A stretch of DNA of 64,000 nt from the NCBI GenBank assembly GCA_016648135.1, contig JADDOH010000474.1, forward strand, positions 186,001 to 250,000, given 5' to 3'. Of the stretch, positions 10,370-19,624 are shown piece by piece. Under the pieces are notes generated by a model. That model searched no databases. It was given only the letters and a program-made list of their open reading frames with translations, and was not told the DNA's origin. Origin of the DNA: Agrypnia vestita (taxonomy: Eukaryota; Arthropoda; Insecta; Trichoptera; Phryganeidae). Each line of letters begins with the position of its first letter. Position 1 is the stretch's first letter. Both the position numbers and the translations under genes were made by a program.

Positions 10370-11051
10370 GGCGTCTGATACACATGCTTCTTTAGTGGCA
10401 CGTGAGCATGCGCAGTATCGACTTTGACAGTGGCATGCTTATTAGTGGCATGTGTGTACGCACATTGCTAGAAATGAGCATGCCACTGTCATTCACCATA
10501 GAGAAGGGGTATCTTTGGAGCATGTGTGAACAGACTTGCTTATTTATGAGCATGCTTATGTCATTCGCGGGCTTCGCGGCTAGTATTATCGATGCGATCT
10601 TCTCAAACATTACTTTTCGTGACTTATTATAGGAATCACGAATGTCTGTGGAATACTCGGTCACCGGTGTGTAAAAATAATATAGTGAGAAATAATGTTT
10701 ACGAAACTTTATTAATAGGCATGAATGATTCAAATCTTACAATAAAAATTATATAAACTAAAATCAAAAATGTGCGGATGGAAACTCGGGAACTTTTTTG
10801 ATTTATTGGTTCACTTGAATTTTCTATTTCAGTTTGCAAAGTTTCCATTTTGAACAAGAGCGTCTCTATTCTATGACAAGAGCATGCCACTAATAAGCAT
10901 GTGTGTTTGATTGTTAGCTTTGGGCATGCTTATTTATGAGCATGCCACTAATAAGCATGCCAGTAATGAGCAAGTGTGTACAGTTGTTAGGGCATGCTTA
11001 TTAGTGGCATGCTCATTAGCATGCCACTAAAGAAGCGTGTGTATCTGTACC
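10370..11051 (-). mobile_element. Family D element, copy 1 (MADF-bearing)
   Basis: The ends are GGCGTCTGATACACATGCTT and, at the right, GAAGCGTGTGTATCTGTACC, which are mutually inverted. The interior is crowded with GCATGC, GAGCATGCCACTAATAAGCA and CTTATTAGTGGCATGC words on both strands, a subterminal repeat pattern. The same architecture occurs at 12943-13686, 40529-41255 and 49318-50540. I could not fix a clean target duplication. Confidence 0.75.
10607..10756 (+). pseudogene. MADF-domain remnant in family D copy 1
   Basis: The frame reads TLLFVTYYRNHECLWNTRSP, then VCKNNIVRNNVYETLLIGMN and DSNLTIKII before a stop. It shows the MADF hallmarks: helix ending YYRNH, the C-LWN core, a K..N..RNN helix start and a hydrophobic end. 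This copy lacks the opening Trp segment, which is deleted relative to the copy at 40822. Beyond the stop, the same frame in other copies continues into KTKIKN, then RMETREL, matching the C-terminal third of the domain. A splice-acceptor-like TTTTCTATTTCAG follows at about 10823-10835. Accessory MADF proteins are thought to help transposase bind ends or enter the nucleus, but no transposase is present here. Confidence 0.65.
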
Positions 11052-11057
11052 TTTACG

Positions 11058-11350
11058 ACTTTCAAAGCTTATGCTATTGCTTTTCATTCTACGTTTTTGA
11101 ATTTCTGTTATATTATGTTTTTCTTATGCTTCTGCTTGTTATACACTTGCTTCTTACTTTATATTATATTTATCTTTATATATTTGTAACTGTATTTTAA
11201 GTATTTCCTTTCCACTTTATGTCATTATTATTTTTACATGTTATTATATTTTTCTTTAAACTATATATTCTATTGATGTACACTTTACCTATCTGTTGTA
11301 AAAGCCCTATAGGGCGTAAATTAATAAACAAATAAATAAATAAAAAATAA
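11058..11350 (+). mobile_element. LINE 3' UTR with hairpin tail (plus)
   Basis: An AT-rich 3' UTR ends in GTAAAAGCCCTATAGGGCGT followed by AAATTAATAAACAAATAAAT and A-rich repeats. The GCCC/GGGC stem plus (AAATA)n tail is shared with six other LINE remnants (5606, 12815, 13687, 16335, 20536, 58483). No coding part remains; family D copy 1 abuts its 5' side. Confidence 0.65.
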
Positions 11351-11678
11351 AAATCGTAAGCGAATCAACGAAACAGATTATTTAATTAGTTAGAGTCCGG
11401 TCCTGACGAAGAGCACCGCCACCCCTGTCCTGACCCAACTAAACATCTTTTTATCGCTTTCCGCTGTCAGTTTTTAAGGCTTTTCCTTGCATTTGGCCGT
11501 GCCAAGTTTTACTTCCTAATTTACATATTTCGCCGTTCCATGTTTATAATATCCTTTTTCTCGCCAACCCTCGGCTGACCGTACTAATAAAAGACCCACA
11601 CGCAGACATGATGTTAACTCACGTGACCACGTGTCTAATTTTTTTATTAAATGGCTTTAAAATATTTAGTGCCATACA

Positions 11679-11679
11679 T

Positions 11680-11713
<34 letters not shown>

Positions 11714-12125
11714 AAACCCGTGTTTCCCTACCCGCCAAGTTTTCTCCACAACCGGCCACAACCATCCACCGGTGGTTATGGTGGTGGATAGCCCTTGGTG
11801 CCACATCGAAAACATGGGAGTTTGGTGAGGGTGGCTGTGCGTGGGTGGGAGTGGGTGACGAAAATGTGCTTTCTACCACATTGTTTTGTTATGGAAAGGC
11901 CGCAAATGCTTCGGGTTGTTTCAAAATAGGCGCGCCGAGTGCGTTGGTGAGTCTAGAAGGTTCCGGAAAAACCTGCTCTAGAAGTTCTGGAAGGAGAAGG
12001 TTCTTGAAAATTCCCGAAAGTTCTATAAGGTTCTAAACTGAGTGGCGGAATGTGTCTAGAAAGTTCTGGAAGGAGATTGTAGATAGAGAAGGTTCGCGAC
12101 AGTTGCATGATGATCCAAACAGTTT
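11679..12125 (+). mobile_element. Helitron, copy 1 (3' end missing)
   Basis: It starts TCAATATATATATATATATA, then AAAGAAACCCGTGTTTCCCT, identical in style to the copies at 44732 and 39999 (minus). It contains the CTAGAAGGTTCCGGAAAAAC block and ends around GATCCAAACAGTTTACT, short of the GC-rich hairpin and CTAG seen in the other two. The ORF of 142 aa at 11608-12036 and its antisense partner are non-coding coincidences driven by the TA run. Confidence 0.7.
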
Positions 12126-12129
12126 ACTA

Positions 12130-12814
12130 TAAATATTGAGCTTTAATTAAGAGTGAATAAATGATAATTAAAATAATCCAATTCGTTGATCATAGTGTCA
12201 CAACATGATGCATTCAAGTTCCATCCAACACGATTTTATTTCTGATCTCTCTTCATTTATTTAATGAGAGAATTAATTTTATTTTCCCAAGTTCCGGATG
12301 AGGAGACCAAATAAAAAAAACAAAATTCGCATAGCCAACGTCCGTTGAAAGGCTAGGCCACTAAAAGAAAAATAATCATTCCATAATAAGTAGGTAAATT
12401 TAACATTTTTACTTTACTAATTTTTCGCTTTACATGATTGGTTTTCCGCTAGTTATTACCGAGATAATTATTTTAAGATACAACTTAAGTTATTTCATAT
12501 ATTGCATTGCATGTATTTACGGAATTATTACAGCTTTTATTGGCTTGTTGGACCTACGTTGGTTCGTGGTAAGGGAAGGGTTAAAACAAATAAAAACGTA
12601 TTATCTATTTTATAATTACAATAATTTGTAATTAATAATAATAATAACACGACTTGACCGATATTAGCGAGTACACTCGAGCCAAGGTGAAATATTATCT
12701 CAAATAATGGCGTGTGGAGCGCCGTTATCAATCCCAATACGGTGTTAGTTGTGACGTAATGTTAATAGACACATGATTGATCATTCACGAGCAGCGAGGA
12801 ACACTGCGAGTCAG
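12130..12814. other. Unassigned AT-rich DNA
   Basis: No domain or repeat family was recognised. A (TAA)n-like run lies near 12632-12649. The two ORFs of 65-66 aa overlap in opposite strands and have no recognisable motif. Confidence 0.5.
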
Positions 12815-12942
12815 TTATTTATTTATTTAACGCCCTTGTGGGCTTTTACAAAATATACAAAACATAAATTTAAAAAAAATAACATAAGACAGATATACAG
12901 TTAAAAGGTTATGTACATGTACTTGTACCTTTTAACTGTATA
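12815..12942 (-). mobile_element. LINE 3' tail (minus) forming one inverted arm
   Basis: TTATTTATTTAACGCCCTTG then TGGGCTTTTAC is the reversed LINE tail. The following ATAACATAAGACAGATATA (about 12887-12905) is the reverse complement of 13687-13705 on the far side of the family D insertion. The insertion therefore sits between inverted LINE 3' UTR segments rather than in a simple uninterrupted one. Confidence 0.6.
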
Positions 12943-13686
12943 GGTACAGATACACATGCTTCTTTACTGGCATAAGCATGCCCTAACAACTGTACACACT
13001 TGCTCATTACTGGCATGCTTATTAGTGGCATGCTCATAAATAAGCATGCCCAAAGCTAACAATCAAACACACATGCTTATTAGTGGCATGCTCTTGTCAT
13101 AGAATAGAGACGCTCTTGTTCAAAATGGAAACTTTGCAAACTGAAATAGAAAATTCAAGTGAACCAATAAATCAAAAAAGTTCCCGAGTTTCCATCCGCA
13201 CATTTTTGATTTTAGTTTATATATTTTTTATTGTAAGATTTGAATCATTCATGCCTATTAATAAAGTTTCGTAAACATTATTTCTCACTATATTATTTTT
13301 ACACAACGGTGACCGAGTATTCCACAGACATTCGTGATTCCTATAATAAGTCACGAAAAGTAATGTTTTATCGTCTCCCCAACGCGCCATATTTGTTTCA
13401 TCTGTCGCGGACTGAGAAGATCGCCTTGATAATACTAGCCGAATGACATAAGCATGCTCATAATAAGCAAGCCTGTTCACACATGCTCCAAAGATACCCC
13501 TTCTCTATGGTGAATGACAGTGGCATGCTTATAAATCAACCGGCGGTTGATTTTTGAGCATGCCACTAGGTGGCATGCTCATTTCTAGCAATGTGCGTAC
13601 ACACATGCCACTAATAAGCATGCCACTGTCAAAGTCGATACTGCGCATGCTCACGTGCCACTAAAGAAGCATGTGTATCAGACGCC
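12943..13686 (+). mobile_element. Family D element, copy 2 (MADF-bearing)
   Basis: It starts GGTACAGATACACATGCTTC and ends GAAGCATGTGTATCAGACGCC (13666-13686), 744 bp. Its flanks read TATA on both sides, which may be the target duplication, but the sequence is palindromic and therefore ambiguous. It is the best preserved full-length copy and lies inside LINE 3' UTR sequence, so it is younger than that LINE. Confidence 0.75.
13217..13480 (-). pseudogene. MADF-domain remnant in family D copy 2
   Basis: The minus-strand ORF reads ...DETNMARWGDDKTLLFVTYY, then RNHECLWNTRSPLCKNNIVR and NNVYETLLIGMNDSN. The opening Trp-Gly-Asp-Asp, the aromatic helix, CLWN and the RNN helix are all present, so about 60 of the usual 85 MADF residues are contiguous. 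The remaining C-terminal third lies beyond a stop near LTIKNI. A second short ORF (MACSCHRIETLLFKME..., 13083-13274) is conserved among three copies on the opposite strand but has no domain I know. The ORF may have been kept because copies share a recent master, not by selection. Confidence 0.7.
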
Positions 13687-14240
13687 TATATCTGTCTTAT
13701 GTTATTTTTTTTAATTTACATTTTGTATATTATAATAAAATTGTGCAAATTTAGATTGCTGTTAAAAGATTCAAGTGCATATAATAGATTTGTATAAAAT
13801 TTAGATTTGTGTAAATTGCAGTTAAAAAGATTCACGTACATCTTATAGACTTGTGTAAATTTAAAAGAGAAGTTTAAGTAGTAAGAAAGAAAAGAAAAAT
13901 TTACTATCCATTTCCATTTCGTCGAGATGTAAAGAATTGTATCAACTTTGCCATATACGCAGTTATATTATCAGCAAAAATGTCAGCCGCCTCTGCATGT
14001 TCATTCCCTAATGAGTGTAATCTGAGGATTACAGAGTTTGCTAATGCATTAGTTCTGACATTTCCACTAAAATAGAATAATGCACTGTGTCTTGATGATC
14101 TCGATGGGGCATATAAGTCGATCAGACTAACAATCTGGGGGCAATCAATCATGCTATTTATGATCCTATACAGAAATATGAGGTCTGTCACGGTACGTCT
14201 CACAGATAAGTTTAATAGTTGCAAAAAACTAAGTTATCAT
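13687..14240 (-). mobile_element. LINE 3' half (jockey/CR1-like), minus
   Basis: This contains the C-terminal ORF listed at 13904-14224 and its 3' UTR down to 13687, where family D copy 2 interrupts. The coding end is nearly identical to those at 20536-21019 and 58483-58560. Confidence 0.65.
13904..14224 (-). pseudogene. LINE ORF2 C-terminus
   Basis: The frame reads LNLSVRRTVTDLIFLYRIIN, followed by SMIDCPQIVSLIDLYAPSRS, SRHSALFYFSGNVRTNALAN and SVILRLHSLGNEHAEAADIF, ending ...FFTSRRNGNG. The pattern R-TDL-FLY-IINS-IDCP-LLSLI (helical), then RTN...NS...RL, is the typical region downstream of the reverse-transcriptase domain in jockey/CR1-type non-LTR elements. The catalytic RT core and endonuclease are absent because of 5' truncation. 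The homologous C-terminus at 20788 ends one residue later. Not functional. Confidence 0.65.
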
Positions 14241-14242
14241 TA

Positions 14243-14640
14243 AGGTTTTTAACTTTAACCTTTAAGGGGAATACCTACCTAGACATTTCGAAAAAAAAAA
14301 ACATTTTTTAATTTTTGCATTTCCTTAAAGCTTGAGGTCTCAAGAATGTCTGGTAAAAATTTCAAGTAAAGATTAAAAAAATAACAAAGTTATAGCTTAT
14401 AATAGTGGCAACCGCTACACTATGCGCAGGTAGCTGCCAGTCGGGCTCATTCATAACAGAGACGAAAGACCTGTTTCTATTATGTTTGTGAAAAGCGCTC
14501 GATGATATGGAAATTCTAAGCAAGATGGAGGACTTATATTACGGACCTGGAATCGATGATTTTATGTAAGTTTTCGATAACACACATAACCCACCTACCT
14601 CTATCAGTACCTAAGATATTTTAGTTTATATTCTCACCTG
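14243..14640 (+). mobile_element. Family O element, copy 1 (partial)
   Basis: It opens with AAGGGGAATACCTACCTAGA and AAAAAACATTTTTTAATTTT, then a TTTCAAG-containing A/T-rich stretch like those at 16646 and 46130. It ends after a conserved peptide block (see 14495-14569). No inverted partner end is visible. The remainder to 14941 holds nothing I recognise. Confidence 0.45.
14495..14569 (+). pseudogene. Conserved LYYGPGIDD peptide block (family O)
   Basis: The frame reads ALDDMEILSKMEDLYYGPGI then DDFM and a stop. The copies at 16812-16922 and 46385-46457 keep the same D-L...LYG[PS]GIDD ending in frame despite diverged surroundings. The sequence at the stop (TTTAT then GTAAGTTTT) is a good splice-donor match, and the second copy has GTGAGG at the equivalent place. 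The block therefore probably represents the end of a coding exon of the autonomous parent. I do not recognise the protein family. Confidence 0.4.
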
Positions 14641-14945
14641 TAGATGAGAACAGCTGTACTTCTCGAAACCAGTAGTGTATAACTTAAACACAAAAGTGGT
14701 TTTTACAAGTGCTTTATTTATATTTTAATCAATATAGCTCTCGCAAAATGGTATGTATTCCACATAATATTCCATTATCATACTAAACCTTTCTTTCGCG
14801 TAAAAGCATGTAAAAGACATAGGCATATAAATAATCTAGTAAAAGTAAAAAAAAACTCAAATTAAAATATAGCAAACCTCCAAGAAATTTATTTATTTAA
14901 TATAGGAAATGCGTACAGTGTTTCCTGATACGAATCAAAATATAT

Positions 14946-15574
14946 TGTAACGAGGCTAAAAAAAGAATCACGCACTTCTGTCAAGTGACAGTTGTTTGAA
15001 GTTGGCACAATACTACAGAAGGATCCAAAATTACCTCCTACTTTCGAGAGACGTCTGTAACGTTCCAGGAACATCTGTAATTTACGAGAACTTCCGAATA
15101 AACACTGAAAACAGATAACAGCATTTAACCAATATAAATACGACACACGGGAGTGAGTTTTTTTTCCGTGCGCGTTGACAGCGATAATTGAAGCGAAGGC
15201 AGCCGCGAGCGGCGGGTCAGGCCGGCCAAGCGGGCGGTAGCGGCGATTTGCGAGAAGCCAGTGGTGCCAAGCGAGCGGTAATTCGACTGCGATTCTAGAA
15301 AGTTCTTACGTAACGAAATAAATCTAAGCGAAATTTATAAGTGCGGAAATTGATGGAATATTCTAGTGAACAGTGAGTAAAGTGTTAAAGCGAATATAAA
15401 ATGTCTATTTACGAGTGATAAATTTGCGAAACAGTTCAATTTAAGAAATGGCGTTATATTTAATAGTGATAAGCGACTTTGTACGTTGGTTTAATTAAGT
15501 ATGCGGTTTTCAATAAATCCTGTATTAAATCCCAGCGTTTTCATTAATTCCTCCTGCAGCCACGACACGTGACA
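14946..15574. mobile_element. Solo LTR, copy 1
   Basis: It starts TGTAACGAGGCTAAA and ends CACGACACGTGACA (TG...CA ends), flanked by ATAT at 14942-14945 and 15575-15578, a 4-bp target duplication. A GC-rich core with TATAAATA (about 15135) and AATAAAT motifs (about 15318 and 15513) fits an LTR promoter and poly(A) signal. No internal retrotransposon lies beside it, so it is a solo LTR. It is homologous to 25408-26008. The 4-bp duplication suits Ty3/Gypsy-type elements. Confidence 0.75.
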
Positions 15575-15578
15575 ATAT

Positions 15579-16060
15579 TTTGAGTATGCTATGTTATAGT
15601 GCTTGTGACATTAATTCACAGTTCGTGATTATGAGCTCATCACTGTAATCTACTCGCATGTTATTGAAATAACATCAATCAGATGTAATTTCGTTAACCA
15701 TTTTAGAGAAAGAGATTTTAGAATGTACTTCAGCGTCACTGTGTGGTGTGGTACCCTAAAGTGTTTAAGTTAGTAATCGCTGTACGCCCACAACTATTTC
15801 ATTCATTAAGCCGTTTCCTCCCACGGACTTCTACGTCTATTTACATCTTATTTCACAACGCATAATCATATAAAACGTGACAAGATCGCTGGATAATGCC
15901 TTAACAGGGACACGGACTTGGGTCTCTTGGCCACCAGCGGGTCATGGGGCCTCACGCTCTTTCGTTATGTAACCGAGTGAAACAACAAGTTAAAAAAGGG
16001 CTTTTCGTTGAGGTGACTAGGACAAGTTTTAACAATGAGAAAAAAATTTCAGTTAACTAT
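15579..16060. other. Unassigned DNA
   Basis: No gene or repeat family was recognised between the solo LTR and the family C fragment. The 80-aa ORF from 15944 runs into family C sequence and is not coding. Confidence 0.45.
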
Positions 16061-16069
16061 ATTATAGAT

Positions 16070-16335
16070 GTCGCATTGAGACGAAGGTATATTTTTATAT
16101 GGGAAGTAGGTATGGAAGTCTTTTTGTTGTTCATAGGGCTTACGACCTACCGTACGGCTGGCTTAAGTGATCACTTTACACAATGATCAAGTTGAGCAAG
16201 TTAAACATATACACAACTTCCAAAAGTTTGATAGATGTGGTAGTCTAATCGTGGGTGAAATTGGTGAACATTACATTGTGTAAGTGATTACTTAAGCCAT
16301 ATAAAAGTTATAAAAATCCTTGTAACTTTCTTGAA
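16070..16335 (+). mobile_element. Family C MITE, left part
   Basis: ATTTTTATATGGGAAGTAGG and CATAGGGCTTACGACCTACC form the family C terminal region, followed by GGCTTAAGTGATCACTTTAC. Here the interior folds back early (AACTTCCAAAAGTTTGATAG through GTGATTACTTAAGCC), so the copy is a deletion derivative. Compare the full copies at 48386 and 63603. Confidence 0.6.
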
Positions 16336-16380
16336 CTGTAAAAGCCCACTAGGGCGTTGATAAATAAATAAATAAATTAT
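16335..16380 (+). mobile_element. LINE tail fragment
   Basis: CTGTAAAAGCCCACTAGGGC followed by GTTGATAAATAAATAAATAA is the hairpin-plus-(AAATA)n tail shared by the LINE family. Only about 45 bp remain. Confidence 0.55.
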
Positions 16381-16645
16381 TAAAATTAATAAATATAGGT
16401 CCTTTGTCCATTGTCAACAACATTGTCTAACATTGTCCAAAAATTGAATGATTTAAGAACGTAAAACGAAAAAATAATTTGTGCAGATTCGAAGTATACG
16501 TAAGGGACGTCGATATATTTGTGCCACACGATGCCGACCTAGCACCGAGAGTGTAGTCACTGCTCCAAGGAATGTTTCGTACTTTAACTGGCATACTTTT
16601 ATTATTCTCTTTAGCACTGACAGATTCATCCTTCGCTCCCTCCAT

Positions 16646-17533
16646 TAAGGGGGGGATAAGGTATTATTATTTTATTTTTTTGGATTTATTTTTATTTTTT
16701 TTACTGAATGCATAATATATCTAGAATATTGAGTCAAAATTTCAAGTCGATTGGAACAAAATTGGCGAAGTTATGAATATTTTTATACCTGTCGAATTTT
16801 TATAACTACCCCATCCTAATGCAGTGGATTCGTTCAAACACACGTACAGTGCTCTTCCCGAGGATGTTTTGGATGCCATCAAGCCTATCCTTTATGGACC
16901 TGGCATTGATGATTCAGTGTGAGGTAAGCCGATAAAATTTTCTTATGAAAGTTTTATACCAAATTTTTAGTGTTCAAAACTTTAAGGCGTTTTCCCCACA
17001 ACTCACGTTTTCAAAGTCGGTGTCCTTCGTAACTTCAAAACTACTACACCGATCCTTTTGAAATTTGAACACTATTTCTTTACATAATTTACGAGGTAAC
17101 GCTGGAGAATTTTGTTCAAAGTTGTTGATAATTTTTATTTTTTAATAACAAATTAGCAGATTTTTTTCGCAAAAAATCGCGTTTTTCCCTTCAAAGGCTT
17201 CCAAAAAAGTGAAAAATTGAAATTTCGAAAAACCCTCCCAGCGTTACCTGGGGAAAATTATTATCTAACGAATGAACTTTGATTTTCTGATTTCAGATGA
17301 TCCAGCACCAAGTTATGAGGGACACCGCAATTCTACTTTTTCCCGAGACACGTCCGAATAATGACTGCTATTGCCGTATTTTTTAACATTTCTTCGTGAA
17401 AATTTTACACAATATTCTTCAAATGTCATACTTTAATGTACCATTACTTTTAATAAAGAGATTTTAACTGTGTCGTCATAAAAAATTCACAAAAACATGC
17501 CTTTTTCGTACGAATTGACCTTACCCCCCGTTA
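16646..17533 (+). mobile_element. Family O element, copy 2 (inverted ends)
   Basis: The left end AAGGGGGGGATAAGGTATT mirrors the right end GACCTTACCCCCCGTTAA. The body holds a conserved sentence (TCAAAATTTCAAGTCGATTG then GAACAAAATTGGCGAAGTTA) also found in the copy near 46220, and the peptide block at 16812-16922. A splice-acceptor-like TTTTCTGATTTCAG sits at about 17284-17297, with an equivalent at about 46800. Non-autonomous. Confidence 0.55.
16812..16922 (+). pseudogene. Conserved LYGPGIDD peptide block (family O copy 2)
   Basis: The frame reads HPNAVDSFKHTYSALPEDVL, then DAIKPILYGPGIDDSV and a stop, 36 codons. It is the longest version of the block shared with 14495-14569 and 46385-46457. 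The position of the GTGAGG donor-like sequence at the end supports an exon boundary. Protein family unknown; no catalytic residues can be assigned from so short a segment. Confidence 0.4.
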
Positions 17534-18011
17534 AAACGTATACACGACAAAGACGTAAATGAAAGAAGCCTCTTTACGCACGAGACGAGGATATACTTCA
17601 AGTCCTTTGTGTTTGAAAGAACGGGAGGAAGAAACGGAAGAAACGACTATGGCAGTATGATCAGCCGATGAACAGCGCAAAGGTGTGTAAAGTATGTATC
17701 CTGTACGCTGTGTGCAAACAGGATGCGAGTGTCACCTTTGAGGCGGTCGCGTTCGTGGACGAAACAAAACCATCTGATTGTTGTAGATTTCAACGGAAAC
17801 ATGACGAGTCTTCTCCGTAATTGTCTCGATTGTTGTGTTGGTTCCCAGTTCACGAGTTTCTGTACTGTTTCAGATGATAATTTTTTATCATCTGGTTTAG
17901 CTGGGACAAAATACACAGTGCACGTCAAGAATGTTCTTAGGCTTTCACGGCCACTCAGAATCTTCAAGTTTGTGGTTACTGGGGTATTATGCCGTGTTGT
18001 TACGACCTTTC

Positions 18012-18056
18012 GGGCCGACGTTTCGGATCCCATTGCAGGGTCCATCATCAGGGCTG
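18012..18056 (-). ncRNA. Hammerhead-like ribozyme in left Penelope arm
   Basis: On the minus strand: stem I GCC, core CTGATGA, one extra T, stem II GGACCC/GGGATCC with loop TGCAAT, core GAA, stem III ACGT, cleavage-site C, then stem I partner GGC. Stem II pairs with one bulged A. Stem III is a loopless palindrome, so folding would need two RNA copies. Predicted from sequence only. Confidence 0.5.
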
Positions 18057-18186
18057 ATGTGTTGTTGTGAGTGTTGGTGTTTGAGCAGGATGATGGTGGG
18101 AATTCGCATGTAGATAACGGTTCGTATGCGTAGGCTTAGGAAGCCTACGCATAGCGAAGGATCGAGATCGCTTAGAAACAGACGGT

Positions 18187-18468
18187 GTGTATAGACTCGA
18201 TTGTCAAGACTGCGATAAAGTGTACGTGGGACAAACGGCGCGTACAATTTCCAAGGGGGAGCACAAACGGGCATGCAGACTCGGTCATCCAGAAAAATCA
18301 GCACTGGCTGAGCATTTTCTGGATACCGGCCATCATTTTGCATTCGAACCGAAAATCCTTGGAAAGCCTAAGAGTCACCATACGCGTCTTATCAAGGAAG
18401 CACTAGAAACCTACAAGCACCCGATAAATATTAATAGAGATGATGGTATCAAATTAAAAACATCTTAG
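18187..18468 (+). pseudogene. Penelope-type GIY-YIG endonuclease domain
   Basis: The frame reads YRLDCQDCDKVYVGQTARTI, followed by SKGEHKRACRLGHPEKSALA, EHFLDTGHHFAFEPKILGKP and KSHHTRLIKEALETYKHPIN, ending NRDDGIKLKTS and a stop. The GIY-YIG fold cuts DNA with a conserved Tyr pair, Arg and Glu. Here YRLDC stands where G-I-Y is usual and YVGQT matches the YIG motif. The RTIS.. loop is shortened, H..A and AEH follow, and KEALE supplies the Glu. CxxCDKxYVGQT and INRDDG are hallmarks of the Penelope C-terminus. The segment is about 93 residues, near the usual length of this domain, but detached from any reverse transcriptase. Upstream frames are broken, so it is a remnant. Confidence 0.75.
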
Positions 18469-18626
18469 TATCCGGCGCTTCAAAGTCATTCTCGTCGCAA
18501 ACTCCGCAGAGATGGTGATCAGACAACAGATGAATCATACACACAACACAATACAACACATCATGACTTCGGCACGGTATTACGGGCCGAAACTTAACTA
18601 CAACACCAACACTCACAACAACACAT

Positions 18627-18671
18627 CAACCCTGATGATGGACCCTGCAATGGGATCCGAAACGTCGGCCC
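18627..18671 (+). ncRNA. Hammerhead-like ribozyme in right Penelope arm
   Basis: This is the same arrangement as the opposite arm, now on the plus strand: CTGATGA, T, GGACCC/GGGATCC stem II, GAA, ACGT, C, GGCC. Stem I is weaker here (CC/GG only). With both arms intact, transcription from either strand would carry one copy. Confidence 0.45.
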
Positions 18672-18735
18672 GAAAGGTCGTAACAACACGGCACAATACC
18701 CCAGTAAATACAAATTTGAAGTGCACGTCACATTT

Positions 18736-19190
18736 AGGACCTCCTAGAAATCCTAGAATTCCTAAAACAACTAAAAATCATGTGTACAGAGAATAATAAA
18801 CAACGACCTTCTGCTATTCCAAAAGCATACAAAACAAGTTTGTATGCATTACTTTGCAAAACTTTATTCAATAATGCACAATTATTTTTTTCAAAAAAAT
18901 TTGCTCAGATTCACTCTAGGATCCTTAGGAAAATGTAGTCGCCCCACCCCACTCCCCGGATCTCCCTACCTTCTACGTTTCAAACAAATTGTTATTACTT
19001 ACAGCCAGCGTAAAACAATGGCACCACCCTCCCAACTTTTCATTTTAACTAAATTCCGGGCAACGCTGGGTATAGGCCAGGAGTGTTATTATAAAAAAAT
19101 AATAATTGGAGTGTGTTGCGTTTACCCATTATCGAAGTGAAAAATATCTAAAAGATAGATAAATTACATATACACATACATGGTGTAATA
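18736..19190. other. Unassigned DNA
   Basis: No feature was recognised. The 98-aa ORF at 18844-19140 lacks a domain and has no counterpart in the window. Confidence 0.45.
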
Positions 19191-19194
19191 AAAG

Positions 19195-19560
19195 AGCTAG
19201 TTCACAATACTTTACAGGTAGATTCCTGCCTAAGATATTAGTCGAAAATATTTTAGCATCAACATCCTAATACCAATAGTCATGAAGATAAACGGCTTCA
19301 AAGTTTGCATTTTTTTAATGCCTGTGACTTATTTTCTGCGTAACGCTGGACTATCATTACAGTAACTTATATCGAAAATTAAAAATTCATTCGTTTAAAC
19401 ACAAGTCAAAAAAAATTATTAATACCTTGCAGAAATTTGAAAAATGTTTTTTATGAGACTTTGATCATTTTATTAGTATTAAAGTGAATGATGAATGACT
19501 TTTAAATAATATATTTATGTTTCGGTAACGATGGTCCAATATTCTACAGAAAATAAGTAA
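19195..19560. mobile_element. Family B MITE, diverged copy
   Basis: The recognisable order is TAGATTCCTGCCTAAGATAT, GTCGAAAATATTTTAGC, AATACCAATAGTCATGAAGA, CAAAGTTTGCATTTTTTTAA, GGACTATCATTACAGTAACT, then the internal AATTTGAAAAATG hairpin region and the returning arm. It is more diverged than the other copies and lacks clear termini. Confidence 0.5.
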
Positions 19561-19624
19561 AAAATATTGAGAGAGAAAAAATGCAAACGTTGATGTTTGA
19601 CGCTTATCTCCATAACTGTAGATA

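Larger units (their letters stand above)
17640..18735 (+). mobile_element. Penelope-like retroelement fragment with inverted arms
   Basis: A GIY-YIG endonuclease remnant (18187-18468) lies between two inverted copies of one terminal repeat: about 17960-18070 on the minus strand and 18610-18735 on the plus strand. Each arm contains GGATCCCATTGCAGGGTCC or its complement and GGCCGACGTTTCGG. Penelope-like elements often carry terminal repeats in inverted or partial tandem arrangement, together with a C-terminal GIY-YIG domain. The reverse-transcriptase domain is absent. Confidence 0.75.

Noticed and set aside
10370..11051. TWA target duplication for family D
   Set aside because: Flanks at the four copies (TAT/TTT, ATA/TAT, TAA/TTA, AAA/TTT) do not give a consistent direct duplication.
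11608..12036. 142-aa ORF and antisense partner in the Helitron
   Set aside because: Run through a (TA)n tract and non-coding Helitron body. The equivalent regions in the other two copies do not keep the frame.
13083..13274. MACSCHRIETLLFKME ORF, conserved in three family D copies, as a real gene
   Set aside because: Conservation equals that of the whole element, no domain is present, and copy 4 does not preserve it. Recent common origin explains it.
17723..18070. 115-aa plus ORF and 133-aa minus ORF in the Penelope left arm
   Set aside because: Both cross the terminal-repeat arm, which is shared with a non-coding position on the right. No reverse-transcriptase motif was seen.
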